A stretch of 64,000 bases of DNA from positions 1,488,001 to 1,552,000 of the forward strand of contig JAALGY010000052.1 of NCBI GenBank assembly GCA_032358165.1, read 5' to 3'. The first letter of the stretch is position 1; each line of letters starts with the position of its first letter. The notes beneath the pieces were generated by a model, which had not been told where the DNA came from, did no database searches, and saw only the letters and a program-made list of their open reading frames with translations. The DNA is from Diplosphaera chodatii. Lineage: Eukaryota; Chlorophyta; Trebouxiophyceae; Prasiolales; Stichococcaceae. The translations under genes were made by a program, and so were the position numbers. This document shows positions 13,201-25,673 of this stretch, one piece after another.

Positions 13201-13888
13201 CGATGTAGTCAGATGCAGAAAGTCCGCTGGATGACGCACTGGGCAGGTTAAACTTTGTAGGCTGCTGATGCCCTGAAGCACATCGCCCAGAGGCTCCCTG
13301 TCCGACGGTGGCAGACGCCGGTGCAGGGTCTCTTCAGCAATGTGTAGGGATGTCAGGCTGCTTGGCGCCTGTGGAAGAGTTGGCACCTTGTGATCAGGCT
13401 GTCTGATGCTCTGTGCACCGCATGACAACGAATACATGCACCATATGGCATCTATGACACTAGGTATAGATATTCTGCATGTTGTGATGCTGCACATGTG
13501 CATAACACTGAGTGGCTATGGTTCTGCACCTTGCTGAGATATATGCCCAGTTCGCAGAAGGGTAGCTCAGCAGTGCTGAGGTGACGCAGTGGGTAGCGGT
13601 GTTGCAGCGCCAGCTCGAGGAAGCCTGGGTGCTGCGGCTGAGCACTAGTGAGTGCGGATCTGGCTGCATCACAAAACCTGCCCCACAACACCAGAAATTG
13701 CTAATGCCATCTGCGACTGACGTGCACATGTCTACCTTGCAACACCAGGGCCTGCAGCGCAAGGTGGGCAGTCGCACACCGGACGCATGCTTGTACCTGG
13801 TGTCCACCAGGTGACAGCTTGCAAGGTCATCTGGATCTTTCAACAGGCTGCAGATATGTTGCAGAAGCTCTGGAGGCAATTCTGCCAT
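10261..13888 (-). CDS. F-box protein with leucine-rich repeats
   Basis: Probable substrate receptor of an SCF ubiquitin ligase. The first exon (13888-13797) starts MAELPPELLQHICSLL, a clear F-box start, and splices in frame to exon 2 (13677-13530), which completes the F-box (CHLVDTR then FCDAARSAL). Later exons each carry leucine-rich repeats: near 13375-13230 (APSSLTSLHIAEE), 12815-12670 (GLESLTNLRQLRISGN, then LTSLRCLRLSVL), 12570-12420 (LPQLRALDLKNC), 12350-12215 (LRKLQHLKMDGC), 12030-11900, 11760-11520 (GPRLQRLRLHAW), 11290-11080 (LQGLRRLSLCLM), 10980-10840 (LPDLERLSVVLK) and 10435-10265 (LPRLRVLHAPRH). About one repeat per exon fits growth by exon duplication. The 3' end is not fixed; the frame may continue to about 9830 or 9225. 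Confidence 0.8.
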
Positions 13889-15072
13889 GGGTGTCGTGGT
13901 CCCTGCGCCATGCTGCTGGGCACGCAAAGCCACGCTCGCTCCGCTGCCAAGGCACAGATCAGATTGAAACGAAGAATCTCTTCACAAGTCATGAGTGTGT
14001 GCCTTGTGGTGCAGCATGGTGCTCTGCCTCACCATACGGCCATCTCCTGCCACATCACCGCATGCGGCGCTCCTATGAAATCGTGGTGCTGCACAGTTTG
14101 CTTGCAGCTACGATAGCACCATCGTGACTGCACGACGGGCGAGCTTCAGGGTTGCACGCAGTTGCAGGCTGCAGCAACAGTGACACACCTCCGTCAGTCA
14201 GGTGGGCTCTAGATCTACGTTGCTGACGAGTGCCTCGCTAATCAGCAGCATGCCTGCACCACTGTTGCCTCGCGGTCCTGGCCGGCCGATAGCACGCCGC
14301 CGCAACGCAAGTAGAGCTAGCATGCATCTGCGAGCCGCCATCTCAAGCACGCCGCTGACCATTAATCGGCGGCCTGTTGCTAATCCCTACAAGCCTTGAT
14401 CCCCCTGCCTTTCTAAGTGAAAGGCAATTCCCAAAGGCAAATCCCATTTTGAAAAATAGCAATTGGGACCATCATTCAAAGGGCTAGGTTGACACTTGCC
14501 TCCGTCTTCAAAGTGAGCATCTCAAGTCATAGCCTTATGGCCAACGGCACCTCCGTCCATTTCACATGATCCACCTGCTGGTGTTGCTCATGTGCTGTGA
14601 CGCACATCAGCCAGCATCGCATCCCAGATTGATCTTCAAACTTCGGCCGCTGCACAACCATTTTCAAATGAGTTACTCTGGTCTGCACTCTTATAGAGTT
14701 GGATTTGAGTCTCCTGGCCTTTCGATGACCGGCCTGGGCTTGGGCGACGCGATCAGGCTGGCAAAGCTGCACCCCCCATGAACAAAGGTGACGCCAAGCA
14801 AGCGGTCACCACACACCATGGACTGATGGTTCAGAGCGATGTCACCAGCACTAAGGGGTGTGTACCAGCCCATCAGCAATCACTACGAAGCACCTATGGT
14901 TTGGATCCCTGCCGTGCCTGAGTCAATTAGAACGAACTGGACCAAATCTAATGTACACCCTATGCAAACAGCTGAGGCGTGCAAATCTTAAGGTGCGGTG
15001 GCAGCGCATCTGCACCCATCCAAGCAGTAACACAGCCGCAATAGTGTTGGCTGCACGCCCCAGGCGCAGGGC
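13889..15072. other. Intergenic region with a local AT-richer patch
   Basis: Lies upstream of the F-box gene and downstream of the deubiquitinase gene, both on the minus strand. Bases 14400-14560 are clearly less GC-rich than their surroundings and contain a small inverted repeat, CCTTTC/GAAAGG around 14408. A 49-codon plus-strand frame from ATG 14251 to 14399 is basic and serine-rich like a transit peptide, but I could not connect it to any gene. Confidence 0.4.
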
Positions 15073-18000
15073 TCACAAAGCGTCCGCCACATACACCAGC
15101 ATGTACGCTGTCTCCTCGCGGCTGCGCTGCAGGCCGATGTCGGTGCTGGGCCAGATCTGCTGCACCAGTGCGTCATTGTGCCGGAACCAGCGGCGCTTGG
15201 GGTCCAGCACGTCCGCCGTGAAGTGGCCTGCAGGATAGCAGTGTTTCGAGGGGCTCAGATGCACCACCACAGTCATCCGCAGTTTCGCTGCTTGTCGCTG
15301 GTTTGAGACGATGCTGTAGGCGCGCGAAGCAGACGCAGTGTGGTGTGTGCGCACCAGAGGAGGGGCTGCTGCCGAGGTGGCTGATGACGCCCCGCAGCGA
15401 GTAGCTGGCCTGCAGGGCACCGACATGCCAGGTGTTTAGCCGCAGGCTGCCCACGCACCTTGCAGCTACCCGCACTCATATGCAGCACAGCCGACACCGC
15501 CCGGCAGCGATCCAACAGTGCAGGGACAGCATGCCTTCTGGCGGCCGCCGCTGCCAGCTCGTGGGCTCGGGACATCGTCCTCCTCGATCTCGAACCACTC
15601 GGGCGGCGACGCTTTGCCATCAGGCACTGCCTGCACATCATCAGCGGCCCTGAGCTCCACATGCGGTGTTTGCGGCGACCCAGCTGCAGCGGTGTCGGCG
15701 CCGCCGGGGCTGCAATCGGCCAGACTCGCGGCTGTGGCGCGGGCGAGCATCGCACTCTCTGTGGCCTGTGCCTCCGCCCTGCTCGCCTTCATCGCCTGCC
15801 CAGAAAGCAGTGAGTGTGACCATCGTAATTGTCTCCAAATATTGCATGCACCCTTTCCTATCGCAGGTGTGACACGCTGGTGTATGTGCAAACGCCGAGT
15901 CATGGCGGAGCTTCTGGCTCGTGCAGAAGTGCGCACCGAGTCGAGCTCGGGGTCGTCAGCGCCGCCGCCGGCAGTGGCGCTGCTACTGCGGGAGCCGCCC
16001 GCCCCCTCCTCCGCGCAGAACAGCGTGTCCGCCAGCACCGCGCCGCCGCTGCCCGCGCGGATGAGCGGCGTCTGAGCGTCTGCACCTACCAGAAGCAAGC
16101 CGTGTATCAATGTAGGGGACTGCAGAGGAAGTGCTTGTGGGAGCTAGCTTGTTGCATTGGCTTTCCTGCACAACAGGTGTGCTGGCGTGCCACTGTGTCT
16201 CTGACATATGTACAACAGCGGCTGCCAGGGCATACGTATGCGTGCGCTCCTACATACCATGCAGCGCGGGGTCCGTCCTGTCCGACATGCTACGCCTGAT
16301 GGCCGCCTCGATCTGGTCAGCCTCCTCCGAGTGCCGCTTCCGTGTTGCCTGCACATGGGAACCGTCATCCTCCCGCAGCAATATCTGGACACCCGTACCA
16401 AGCAGGGAGGCGGGTGGTCCGCAACATGCTCCTTGCGGTCATGCAGCTGCTCACCATGGGCGCTGGCGGCTGCTGCGGGTCGCTGGCCCTGCCTGTCGCA
16501 GGCAGCGACGTGGCTTTGCCCTTGTCCTGGTTCTCCTTCTCACCTGCCGTGTGCAAATGCGTTCGTGTTTGTGAGTATAGGCCAGAGTCATGTCGAGGTG
16601 ACACGCAGCTGGGCAGAACCAGAAGGGTCTCGGCTTGATGAGTGGGATACTATTTGGGACGCAGATCCGGCGCAACACCTGAGCTGGTGGGCTGCACCGC
16701 CGGCTTGTGATGGAGCGGCAGCGGCGGCCGCGTCGAGGTGTCGGTCACGGCCCCCAGCTGCAGCGTGTCTGGCACTTGAATGCTTGCATGCACCTTGCGG
16801 AAGCGCGGCACACCACCCGGCCCCATGCTTGCCTGCAGTACCTCACAGCGCGGCTGCTTGTCGACGCAGCGTGTGAGACCAGACTCACCAGGCAGGGCTT
16901 GCATGCTGCATGCCACTTTCGTTTGAATTCAGAATTCAGAACATGTGCAGTGTGCATACAACTACAGACAGGCTGACGTCACCAGAGTCCACCCGGCATA
17001 GCATTCACGATGCACAATACGAATGCCATGTTAGCGCGTACCCTGAAGCGCTTAAAATGCAGCGCCAGGACTCGTGGCAGGCGCCGCAGCACATGGTGCA
17101 CATTGTGCTCCACGTTCTCCGCGCCACAGCCCTCGCACGTCTTCTCCACCGTCTCATCCTGCAGCAGAGCGGGCAAAGGCAGCATGTCCCAGGTTGGATA
17201 AGCCTGGCAGCGCTGTTGCATGGATCAAAGGCGCGTGATCATCGAGTCCCATGACATTCACACATACAACCTTGTCAAGATGTCGGCGGGCGGCAAGCGT
17301 CTGCGCCCACGCTGCGCCTTGCGGAGCGATTGTGAAGTGTACTTCATAATATTTATGCAGCAACAAGTCACCAACCTGCAGGTGGTCCTGCAGCAGGGAC
17401 TGGGTGTCGAGGCGCGCGGCCTCGTCCACACCCTCGGGCAGCTCCAGGCTCAGGTGCATGAACTGCTCCTGCAGGCGCGTCAGCCGCTTGCACTGGCTGC
17501 ACACCACCTGCAGCACAAGCACAGCACATTGCGGGAGGCAGTCTCACACCGTAAGTTCATGACAGCTTGGGCTGGGTTCATCATGCATTGCGTACAGAAT
17601 TCAGGACTAGGACAGCAGCAAGACCTGGTGCTCAATGCAGAAGCTGAAGTTGCGGGCTGCTGGGCAGGCGGTGGCCGACAGTGCCACGCTCCGGCTGCTG
17701 ACATCTGCCACCTGTTGCAAGCACCAGGAACCATCGTCATGACATCCAGCACACCATTACTGACAGGCATTTTCACTTTTGAGGTGGACTGCCACGGGCA
17801 ACGTGTTGCATGCAGCGCACCTCACGCCGGACAACCTCTGCCTGCAGCTGCTCCAGCAGTGCGCACAGAAATTCATGTGCATCCTGCAAACGGAGTCCAA
17901 TGGGTCAGCACTGCAAGTGATGCGTCATGTTGCAATGCGCGGCTGTGTGATGCATTCCACCTGCTTCAGCAACCTTCAGCACAAAGCTGTGTAATGTGTG

Positions 18001-19545
18001 AGGCACACATGAGTCCGTCAGGAGGCGCACACCTGCTGCAGGCTGCCCTGAAAGGCGGACATACGGCGCTCCAGGGCCTCCTTGAGCGCCTCTGGGCGCA
18101 GGCTGTGACCCGCGGGCTGCACGCTGCCGCGTGCAAGGCCACACTGTCAGTCCTTCGTGCCCGATGCATCATGCCAGCCTGATTGGATCGCATGGCCTTC
18201 ACATCAGCTACATTAACTGCACAAGTGCTCTGCGCACCTGTCTGCAGCTGCAATGGCACGCGCAAGCTGCTGCAGCGCGTGTAGCACCCCTGCCGGGTCA
18301 CGTGCCGACGCGCTGCGCTGCGCTGCTGTGCCCAGGTCCGCCACGAACGGTTGCAGGCTGAGCAGGACCTGCAGCCGACAGGAGGGCTCCTCATGAGGTT
18401 GGGAGTCGTGCAAGAGCTGGGGCACGCACCAGCAGAAGTCTGTGCAAGTCAATAATGAGCAGGCAGCACCTGCAGCGTGGCGTTGATGTAGCAGGTGTTG
18501 CCGAGGTTGGCCATGCCAAGCGGGCGGCTGCGGGCCGGCGGCGCCGCCTGGCGCCGGAATGTGCTGGTGGGCCCGCCCAGCCGACGGTATTGTGAACTGC
18601 TGTCTGTGAACTGGTCCCAATGAGACGAGTAGGTGCGCTTGCTTTGGCTGCCAGCTTGGCCATAGCCGCCGCCCGCTTTGCTCTGCCACCCAGCGGCCCG
18701 GCTTTGCTGGACACCAGCACTGCCAATGGCGCTGCTGTGTGCCTGCTGCCCTGCAATGATGCCGCTGGGGCGCTGTATGGCTGTGGTGCTGGTATTGGGA
18801 GTGTGGCAGCCTGCTGCAGCGGAGGGTGACGGACCCGATGACGGGTTCAATGTCAGCTGGGGCAGCGGGCTGCGGCTGCGATCAGGCGAGGCACGCTTGG
18901 CTGGAAGCCCTGCGTGCAACACAAATGCATTGTCAGGCCATAGATGAGATGGTGCATGTTTAATTTCGACAACCAGATGATTGGCTTGGGAGGCGCTGCA
19001 TGCCGGAATGCTGCAATGCCCAACCTGGCAGGGTGCCTCCCCCTCGCTTCCGCTGCACAAAGTCCCCGATCTGCATCTGCGGTTTCGTCTGCGACACCGG
19101 ACCTGTAGGCACATCATCGTACACCGTGATTCGTTCCTGGACAGTACATAGCATGCCGTATAAGCATGCCGCACTAATGGATGCCTGGATCGGACCTGCT
19201 GGTGACAGCTGGTGCGGGCTGGTCTTCTGCTGGGGCTCATGTGCTGCGCGTTGCATCAGAGCCCTGCCACGTCCTGCAGATTTGATTGACGATGCTACAT
19301 CGATGGTGCGCTCCTGGTCGACCACATGAGCGGGCATGGTCAAAAGCTTCGTGGCCAACATGCACGTCCTGTATCAGCAGAGTGCGTTTTGACCAGGACC
19401 AGGCTATAGTCCTCTCACCTTCTTTGGGAGTGGTCTTCTGCTGTTTGGACTGGATGAGCGATTTGCTGCCCCGCTGGCCTGCCCCCATGGCGTGCAGGCG
19501 GCTCACTGCCGCCACGGAGCGTGACTTTGCATCCTGCTCGGTCAT
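15073..19545 (-). CDS. Ubiquitin-specific protease (C19), USP37/26/29-like, with ubiquitin-interacting motifs
   Basis: Deubiquitinating cysteine protease. The N-terminus is probably MTEQDAKSRS at 19545. A second region has QERITVYDDVPTGPV (about 19134-19000), then a Ser-rich linker. The Cys box is GMANLGNTCYINATLQ at the end of exon 18909-18470, next LLSLQPFVADL (18368-18238), RPEALKEALERRMSAFQGSL (about 18125-18033) and the QDAHEFL box (from 17883). The finger has CSQC and CEGC pairs (about 17510 and 17130), followed by RLPRVLALHFKRFRV. A UIM, DQIEAAIRRSMSD, lies near 16300 and a weaker one (LARATAASLA) near 15730. The His box follows: YSLRGVISHLGSS, then GHFTADV and WFRHNDA. UIMs inserted between the Cys and His boxes are the layout of animal USP37. 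The 5' exon joins are not fully resolved. Confidence 0.88.
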
Positions 19546-20321
19546 GCTGCGCAATAACAGGGCCTGCAGGCCGCTGCCAGCGGCACGTTCACCAGGCCGC
19601 GAGTCTAGCCTTGCCGCTCCCCCAACACAAGGATATGTTGGACGTTCCAACCAGCAGTCCCAGCACCGGAAGCTCGCGTCCACAGGATGCAGACCTTGCT
19701 TGCAAGGGGCACGCTTTGCAGGTCAGCTCTCTTCTTGTTACAGGCATCCGCAACGAGCTGGCTGGAAACACTTATGACCACGCATTGTGTGTCAGCTCTG
19801 AGGGGATGCTGCGCATGCTGTCACTTGCAACTTCAAGTGATTTCCAGCTTCGACGTCGTGACAGTCCTGCTGCTCTATGTGCGCAGCAGATGTGTCAGTG
19901 CAATCCGAGAACCCGACAATTGCGAGCTTTGTTGTGAATTTGTGATCTATCGACTCTTTTGAACCTGGGACCGTATGCAGAGCTACCGTATAGGAACCGT
20001 ACACCAGGGGCCGAGACATGACTACCGGAAGCTTGATGCCTCCGGGCTCGTCAAGTGTCCAATGATACTGAAACGGCGCTTCTCACCGCGTTGCACATTT
20101 GCTGTGATGCATGCCTGAGGGGGTCGCACACCGCCGGTACTGAGCAGATGTGTGTGTACGCACGATTGGCTAGGATGCTGCCGGATCACCTGCACTGATC
20201 ACAGCACTGCCCTCGGCGAAGTGGCGCACTTCGGTGCAACCAGCGTCATGCAGGTAACGCTGCCAGAGGGAACTGTTGCTGGTGCAGTGCTTGCAGCATC
20301 AAGGCGCTTATCCACTGCCGC
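19546..20321. other. Divergent promoter region, deubiquitinase / isoamylase
   Basis: About 775 bp between two divergent start codons. There is a short imperfect inverted element around CTACCGTATAGGAACCGTAC (19983-20003), and related ACCGTA or TACGGT words occur in other intergenic stretches at about 9222, 9341 and 9638. No gene was seen. Confidence 0.4.
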
Positions 20322-23300
20322 ATGTCTGCACAGGCCGGTCACATGCGGATCAGGAGCCTCGATGGAGCAGCCAGGTCACATGCGGCGTTGCCCAGTCTGC
20401 CAAGGCCGTCTGCCATTCCGGTGTCTTTCCGACGTGCCCGCGACGCGTCGACACGGTCGGAACACCGCCGGCCTGTTTGCTGCTCCGCCGCCAGTGCGCA
20501 GGCGCCCAGCAGGCAGGCTGCGCCCACAGCTCCTGGAGCGGCCTGGTACCGACACCAGACATCAGTGGGACCAGACGTGCAGGTGGGTTGCAGCAGGTCG
20601 CCCCCGTGTGTGATATTGTTCGATCTGCCATTTTCGCGAGTGCAAGCAGGGCCACAGCAGGCATGCCAGAGTCCGTGCATGCTGCTCTGCAGCTGGTGAG
20701 CACGGTCGAGCGGAGTGGCAAGAACTTCGTCGCTACCATCACGCTGCCAGTGGAGGCCGCCTCAGTCGACAGCACCCCACAGCTTCAATGGTGCGCTGCG
20801 CTTGCTCCGGCTTGGTCCCAGCCCTGTGCCAAATGGCGGCTGTGGGCTTCCAAGTGACGCCATGCAACATATTGGGCAATGCAGGGGTGTCTACAGGACC
20901 TCACCCGCAAAGTGGTTCCACCCCAAGAGCGTCGTCCCCAAAGGCAGCGAGCCCACGAGCAGCGCCGGCATGCGCTCGCCCTTCACTGCAGCACCTGGCG
21001 GCGGCCACCAGATCCAGCTGACTTTCAGCGCAGACCTGGCGCCGCTGACACTGGCGTTCTCTGTGGCAGTGCCAGGTGCGCTGTGTGCTGTGCACAATCA
21101 GCTTCCCCCGATGCCAGCGGCAACGTGCAATCTGCATGCCACCCTCACTATGCCGTCCGCACTTGGAGTGTTGTGCCGTGCTTCGATGTAGGAGGCAGCA
21201 CTGGGGATGCCATACTACGCACACGAGAGGGCAAGCCCTTCACACTGCTGATTGGCATGCGGCAAGGCAGCCCCTCAGTCCTTGGTGAGCTCTCTGGAAG
21301 ACACACAACAGCAGTGAGAAAAAGCAAAGCATGAGAAGACCCATCAAGTGAGTGTGGCAACCTGCTGTACATGGCTGATCGCTGAACAGCTACAATTTGA
21401 CACCCTGCCAATATGACATGGCGCCTGCTGCAGGCCCAACAATCATGGCAGGGTCCGACCCTGCCGGTGACTCCGCTGTGAACTTCTGTGTGCGCTCGCG
21501 TGAGGCGGTGTCGGTGGCGCTGTGCCTGCTGCGCATCGGCGGGGAGAAGGGCGGCTACATGGAGATAGCGCTCGACCCTGCAGTCAACAGGACAGGTCAG
21601 CTCTGGCACCCAGCCCATCCACTGTGCACTATGTAGCAATGCTGAGAGGGTGTCACCCTGAAGCCACCCACACTTGGGCAGAGCGTCCGATGCCTATCGC
21701 CAATGGCAGAACCTTGTCTTCTTGACTCATCTATTCAAGTTGTGATGTGAGTCAGGTGATGCCTGGCACATCATGGTGGAGGGCCTGCGGAACATTGGCA
21801 GCCTGGCGTATGGGTGGCGTGCAGACGCAGCTGACATCAGCCGCTTCTACCCAGGCATGCAGAGCATGATGCTGCCGCGCAGCAGTGATCCAGATTGCAC
21901 ATAAGTTCTGCATGCAGCCCACAGCTATTGTGTAACGTACAACACATCAAGAGAGTTTGTCTGGTGTACTGCAGGCCAGGTCATGCTGGATCCTTACTGC
22001 AGAGCAGTAGTGCACAGCAGCCTACCTGACGGTGTGCAGGTGACCTCCTGCATTCTGGCAAACGATGCAAAAACTTGATCTCAGTGAAGTCAGCAAGGTT
22101 CAATAGAGGGCATCCACGACCGCCTGCCACCTACAGCCTTTCATAATCTGTAGCCTGTCATACACCTGCAGACTGTAGCGCCCAACATTGCAAAGGCAGG
22201 AGGCCGCACGGACCCAAATGCTGTCGTGCTTGGTAGCCTGGCATGCCTGCTGGATGCTCCGGACTGGAGCGGCACTCCACGGCGGCGTGCCGCCCGCCTG
22301 CCGACTGACGATGTTGTGTTAGAGGTGGACGTGGCCACCTTCTCTGAACAGGTTCGATAGCCCCCCTCGGACCACTTATGTGACTTCCGAAAGCTTGGCA
22401 TGCCTAGCGCAGCTGCCGCTGCCGTGGATGTGCATGCTATAGTAGTAATTCAGCATTGTGCTTATCTATTGCCACTTGCCACTGGCAGGGAAAGATGTTG
22501 GGGGTGCTGGACCGGCTGCAGCACATCCAGAGCTGTGGCGCGACCACTGTTATGCTGCAGCCCTTGACAGCCAGCGGCACAGGTGCACAGGACACCACAC
22601 CAAGTGAACGGTGGAGCCTCTGAACGGTTGAGCTACTCTCCAGACAAAGGCGGGACATGTATGGTGACAGCCATTTCACATGCTGCCAATTGTATATGCT
22701 CCTGAAGGGTTGGGTCCAGGCGGTCAGGCGCCTCTCAGCTTCTTTGCACCAGAGCCATCGCTGGCAGTGGGCACCGACCCTCTTGCACCGGCCCGTGAGC
22801 TGCGGCAGCTCGTAGCCGGCCTGCAGGCAGCTGGCCTCTCAGTCATCATGCAGGTGAGCACGTGCATGTACCTATATTTGCTCAGCCCCTGCAGTGTTGT
22901 TGACGCCTGGTATGACCTCTGTTGCCGGACAGCCTTGTTATTCATGACCTGCCAGCTTGATTGTAAGCAACCACATGTGTCCATCTGACATCTGCTATGG
23001 TTGACATTGTGGATGAGATGTGGCACCGGCATGGTGCAGGTGCAGTATTGCTTCACAGCAGAAGGGCAGTCAGACAGCCGCAATCCGTCCTCATTGTTAG
23101 GCCTTGACGGGGACATCTACTACAGGTGCGGTTGTGACGCTTGTTGTTGCTGGTGTGAGTGGACCAGACCCGACTGGCCGAGTCGACTGCATGTGATGTG
23201 CAAAACTCCCTTGGCACCGGTAGCTGACCTCCTGGGGCGCTTGCCACTCACAACAGGGGCAATGGTGTGCTGAACTGCGGGCATGCGGTGGTGCGGCGCC

Positions 23301-25324
23301 TCATTGTCGACAGCCTGCGGCTGTGGGTGCAGGACTACCGCCTCGACGGCTTGGCGTTCCTCAACGCTGAGGCGCTCACACATGGTAAGTCTCTGCTGCA
23401 CACTTGCTGGGTTGCCTCACGAATGCAAAGCAATTTGCCTAGTACGACAGGCACGCCGCAGGGTTGCATCACGTGTGAGCACCGGCAGGCGACACCTCAA
23501 CTGTGGGTGGGCGGTGCCTCGGCTGCAGATCGCGACGGCACGGTGCTGGACGCCCCGCCGCTCGCCCACGAGATCGCGGCGGACCCGGTGCTGGCGGACC
23601 GCCGCATCGTGGCGGCGCCCGCGGACCCGGGGCTGCTGCCTCGGTCCGGCAGCCGGGGCTTCCCGCACTGGGCCACCTGGTCCGAGCGGCCCGCGGGCTT
23701 TGCGGCGGACGTCCTCCGGTTCCTAGCCGAGGGTGAGGCTGTTCATGTCCATCTGATATACCTTGGTAGGACTGGGACTGCTATTTGCGCCTCCAGAGTC
23801 TGAGGAATTGGCTCATCTTGTCCAACTGATGCTGAGACGCTCATGCAAAAGTGGTGCTGAGACGCTCATCATGCAAGTGCATCTCTCTGTTTGAGTGATT
23901 GCAATGGTGCCTGCCCTCCCAGGTGTTGGCGGCCCGAACCTACAGGCAGCAGCAGAGCGGCTGGCCGGCAGCCCGGGCGTCTTCGAGGCAGCTGCAGCAG
24001 ATGCCGGGCTGCCCGGCAACCTGGCTGCACCGCGGCCCGCTGCTGCATGCATCAACAGCGTCAGCGCGATGCAGACCGATGGCCGGCGGCTGCGCAAGAC
24101 GGTGGACGACTCGCTGTGGAGCTTCCCGCCGCACCAGGACCCAGGATGTGAGCTCTGTCTTGTGTGCGATACACGTGTTCGGTCTACATGGGAGGAGCAG
24201 TCTACAGTTTGCAGCCCATCACCACTGCTGTTTCAGCTCATGCGCAATCCACCTGCAATGGATCTGCAGAGCATTTGCCACCAGCTCGCCACCACATTGC
24301 TGACCTGCAGACGGGTGCGCCAGCCACCAGGACGCCTTTGCGAGGTCGCTGCTGGTGGCGGCGATGCTGTCGCGCGGCACGCCCTGCCTGTCTCAGGTGT
24401 TTGGAGGGAGCTAGAGCTTGCACATTGCAGATTGCAGACCACCGCTCAATAGCGTGCAATGGGCCTCATGAAGATGTCTAGCTTCTCTGCTGCAGTGCTG
24501 GACTGAGGTATGCTTGTCCATCACGCTGCAGGACGAGGTTGGCGAGGAGGCGCTGGCTCGCTTTGTCGGCGTGCTCGCGGGCATCCGGCGGCGGCACCTG
24601 GACCTGCTGCAGCCGCGGCGGCCTGCGGAGGCGGCGCCCCTGCAGTGGCACGGCGCCAGCCCAGGTGTGCTATGCAGCGCCCTCGTGTGAATGCCTGCCG
24701 TTCCCTCATCTGCCGGGCGCGCACCAAGCAGTAGCCCTGCTTAGCATCATCTGGGACCGCTGCCGGCAGCCTCTGGCGAACTTTCACAACTGCGCAGCGC
24801 AGATCGGCCTGTCAAAGACCTCCACTGAAGTGCTGCAGCAATGTGTGCAGGCTCGCAGCCCGACTGGGAGGGCGGCCGCGGGTACCTGGCATTCTCGCTG
24901 TGCGACGGCGGCAGCCGAGCGCTGTGTGTTGCGATGAGCGCGTCGGGCGGCACTGAGGGCACATCCCTCCCGCCGTCGCCCAGTGGCACCTCATGGCACG
25001 TGGTCGTCGACACAGGTGTGATGCTGACAATTCGTCTCCACGGGTTGTTTGGTAATCCGCTCGCATGAAGCTGGCCCAGTGTCAAAGCAGCGTAGGCACC
25101 AGGTGTGCTTCAGATGCCTGCGCAACACAACACCTGCTGGCGGTGTGCTTGCAGGCCGGCCAGCACCCAATGATGCAGCGACAGACGGCGGCGTGCAGCT
25201 GTCGGGCCCAGACTACTTCCTGCAGCCGAAGAGCTCGCTGGTACTGGAGGCGGTGCCCCATCCGCAGCAGGCGCAAGGGCTGGCTGGTGGCAGCGCACCA
25301 AACACACCGCCGCTCGACAGCTGA
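20322..25324 (+). CDS. ISA2: Isoamylase-type starch debranching enzyme, ISA2-like, predicted non-catalytic
   Basis: A GH13 isoamylase-family protein, probably the non-catalytic partner in a plastid ISA1-ISA2 complex that trims pre-amylopectin. Exon 1 (20322-20582) is Ser/Ala/Arg-rich with VCCSAASAQA, a likely transit peptide. Exons 20693-20790, 20897-21075, 21192-21284, 21434-21595 and the one starting at 21756 join in frame. A CBM48 module shows as EIALDPAVNRTG, WHIMVEGL and LAYGWRADA, followed by LDPYCRAV. The barrel keeps FTAEG, GVLNCGHAVVRRLIVDSLR, FPHWATWSE and a C-terminal beta domain ending in a tga stop. All three catalytic acids are replaced: nucleophile Asp by Leu (23360-23362), acid/base Glu by Ala (23615-23617), and the His-Asp pair by Met-Gln (24069-24074). 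Internal exon borders after 21756 are approximate. Confidence 0.9.
23829..23879. repeat. 25-bp tandem duplication in an isoamylase intron
   Basis: TGCTGAGACGCTCAT occurs at 23830 and again at 23855, with similar flanks (ATGCAA then AGTG). It lies in the intron between the exon ending FLAEG and the exon beginning GVGGPNLQ, so it should not affect the protein. Confidence 0.75.
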
Positions 25325-25673
25325 TCAGAACCCAGTACCGCAGCGCATTGCCAGATGGATGAAACCAGAGATGCTGGAGTTGCGAAAATGCGACTTGCAC
25401 CGGATCAGCACGTCATGGTCAGCAATGCAATCTCAGTGCAACAGTGGCCCAACGTTACCTAACGATTTATCAGATGCAGGATTTGAAATGAGCGCATGCA
25501 ACCTTGCTCAAAATCTTGGACATGATCAAGATGACAATGGCTGTTTCAGCTACACCGGCTTCCAGATGTTTTGCAAACCAAACCATGCAGGCCTCAAACA
25601 AGGCCAACATGCATCGCCACACACGCCCCATCATCAACAGCGAGCACGACAGTGCTGCAGTCACGAGGTGCGG
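25325..25673. other. Convergent 3' intergenic region, isoamylase / NIP7
   Basis: 349 bp between two convergent stop codons, expected to hold both 3' UTRs. Slightly lower GC. No obvious TGTAA signal or further gene was seen. Confidence 0.5.

Noticed and set aside
17220..18182. 320-codon plus-strand frame over the deubiquitinase
   Set aside because: Antisense to exons with USP motifs (QDAHEFL, CSQC); composition only.
20761..20880. Apparent frameshift in the isoamylase after PQLQW
   Set aside because: A GT-AG intron from 20791 to 20896 joins LQW to TSPAKWFHPKSV in frame, so no frameshift is needed.
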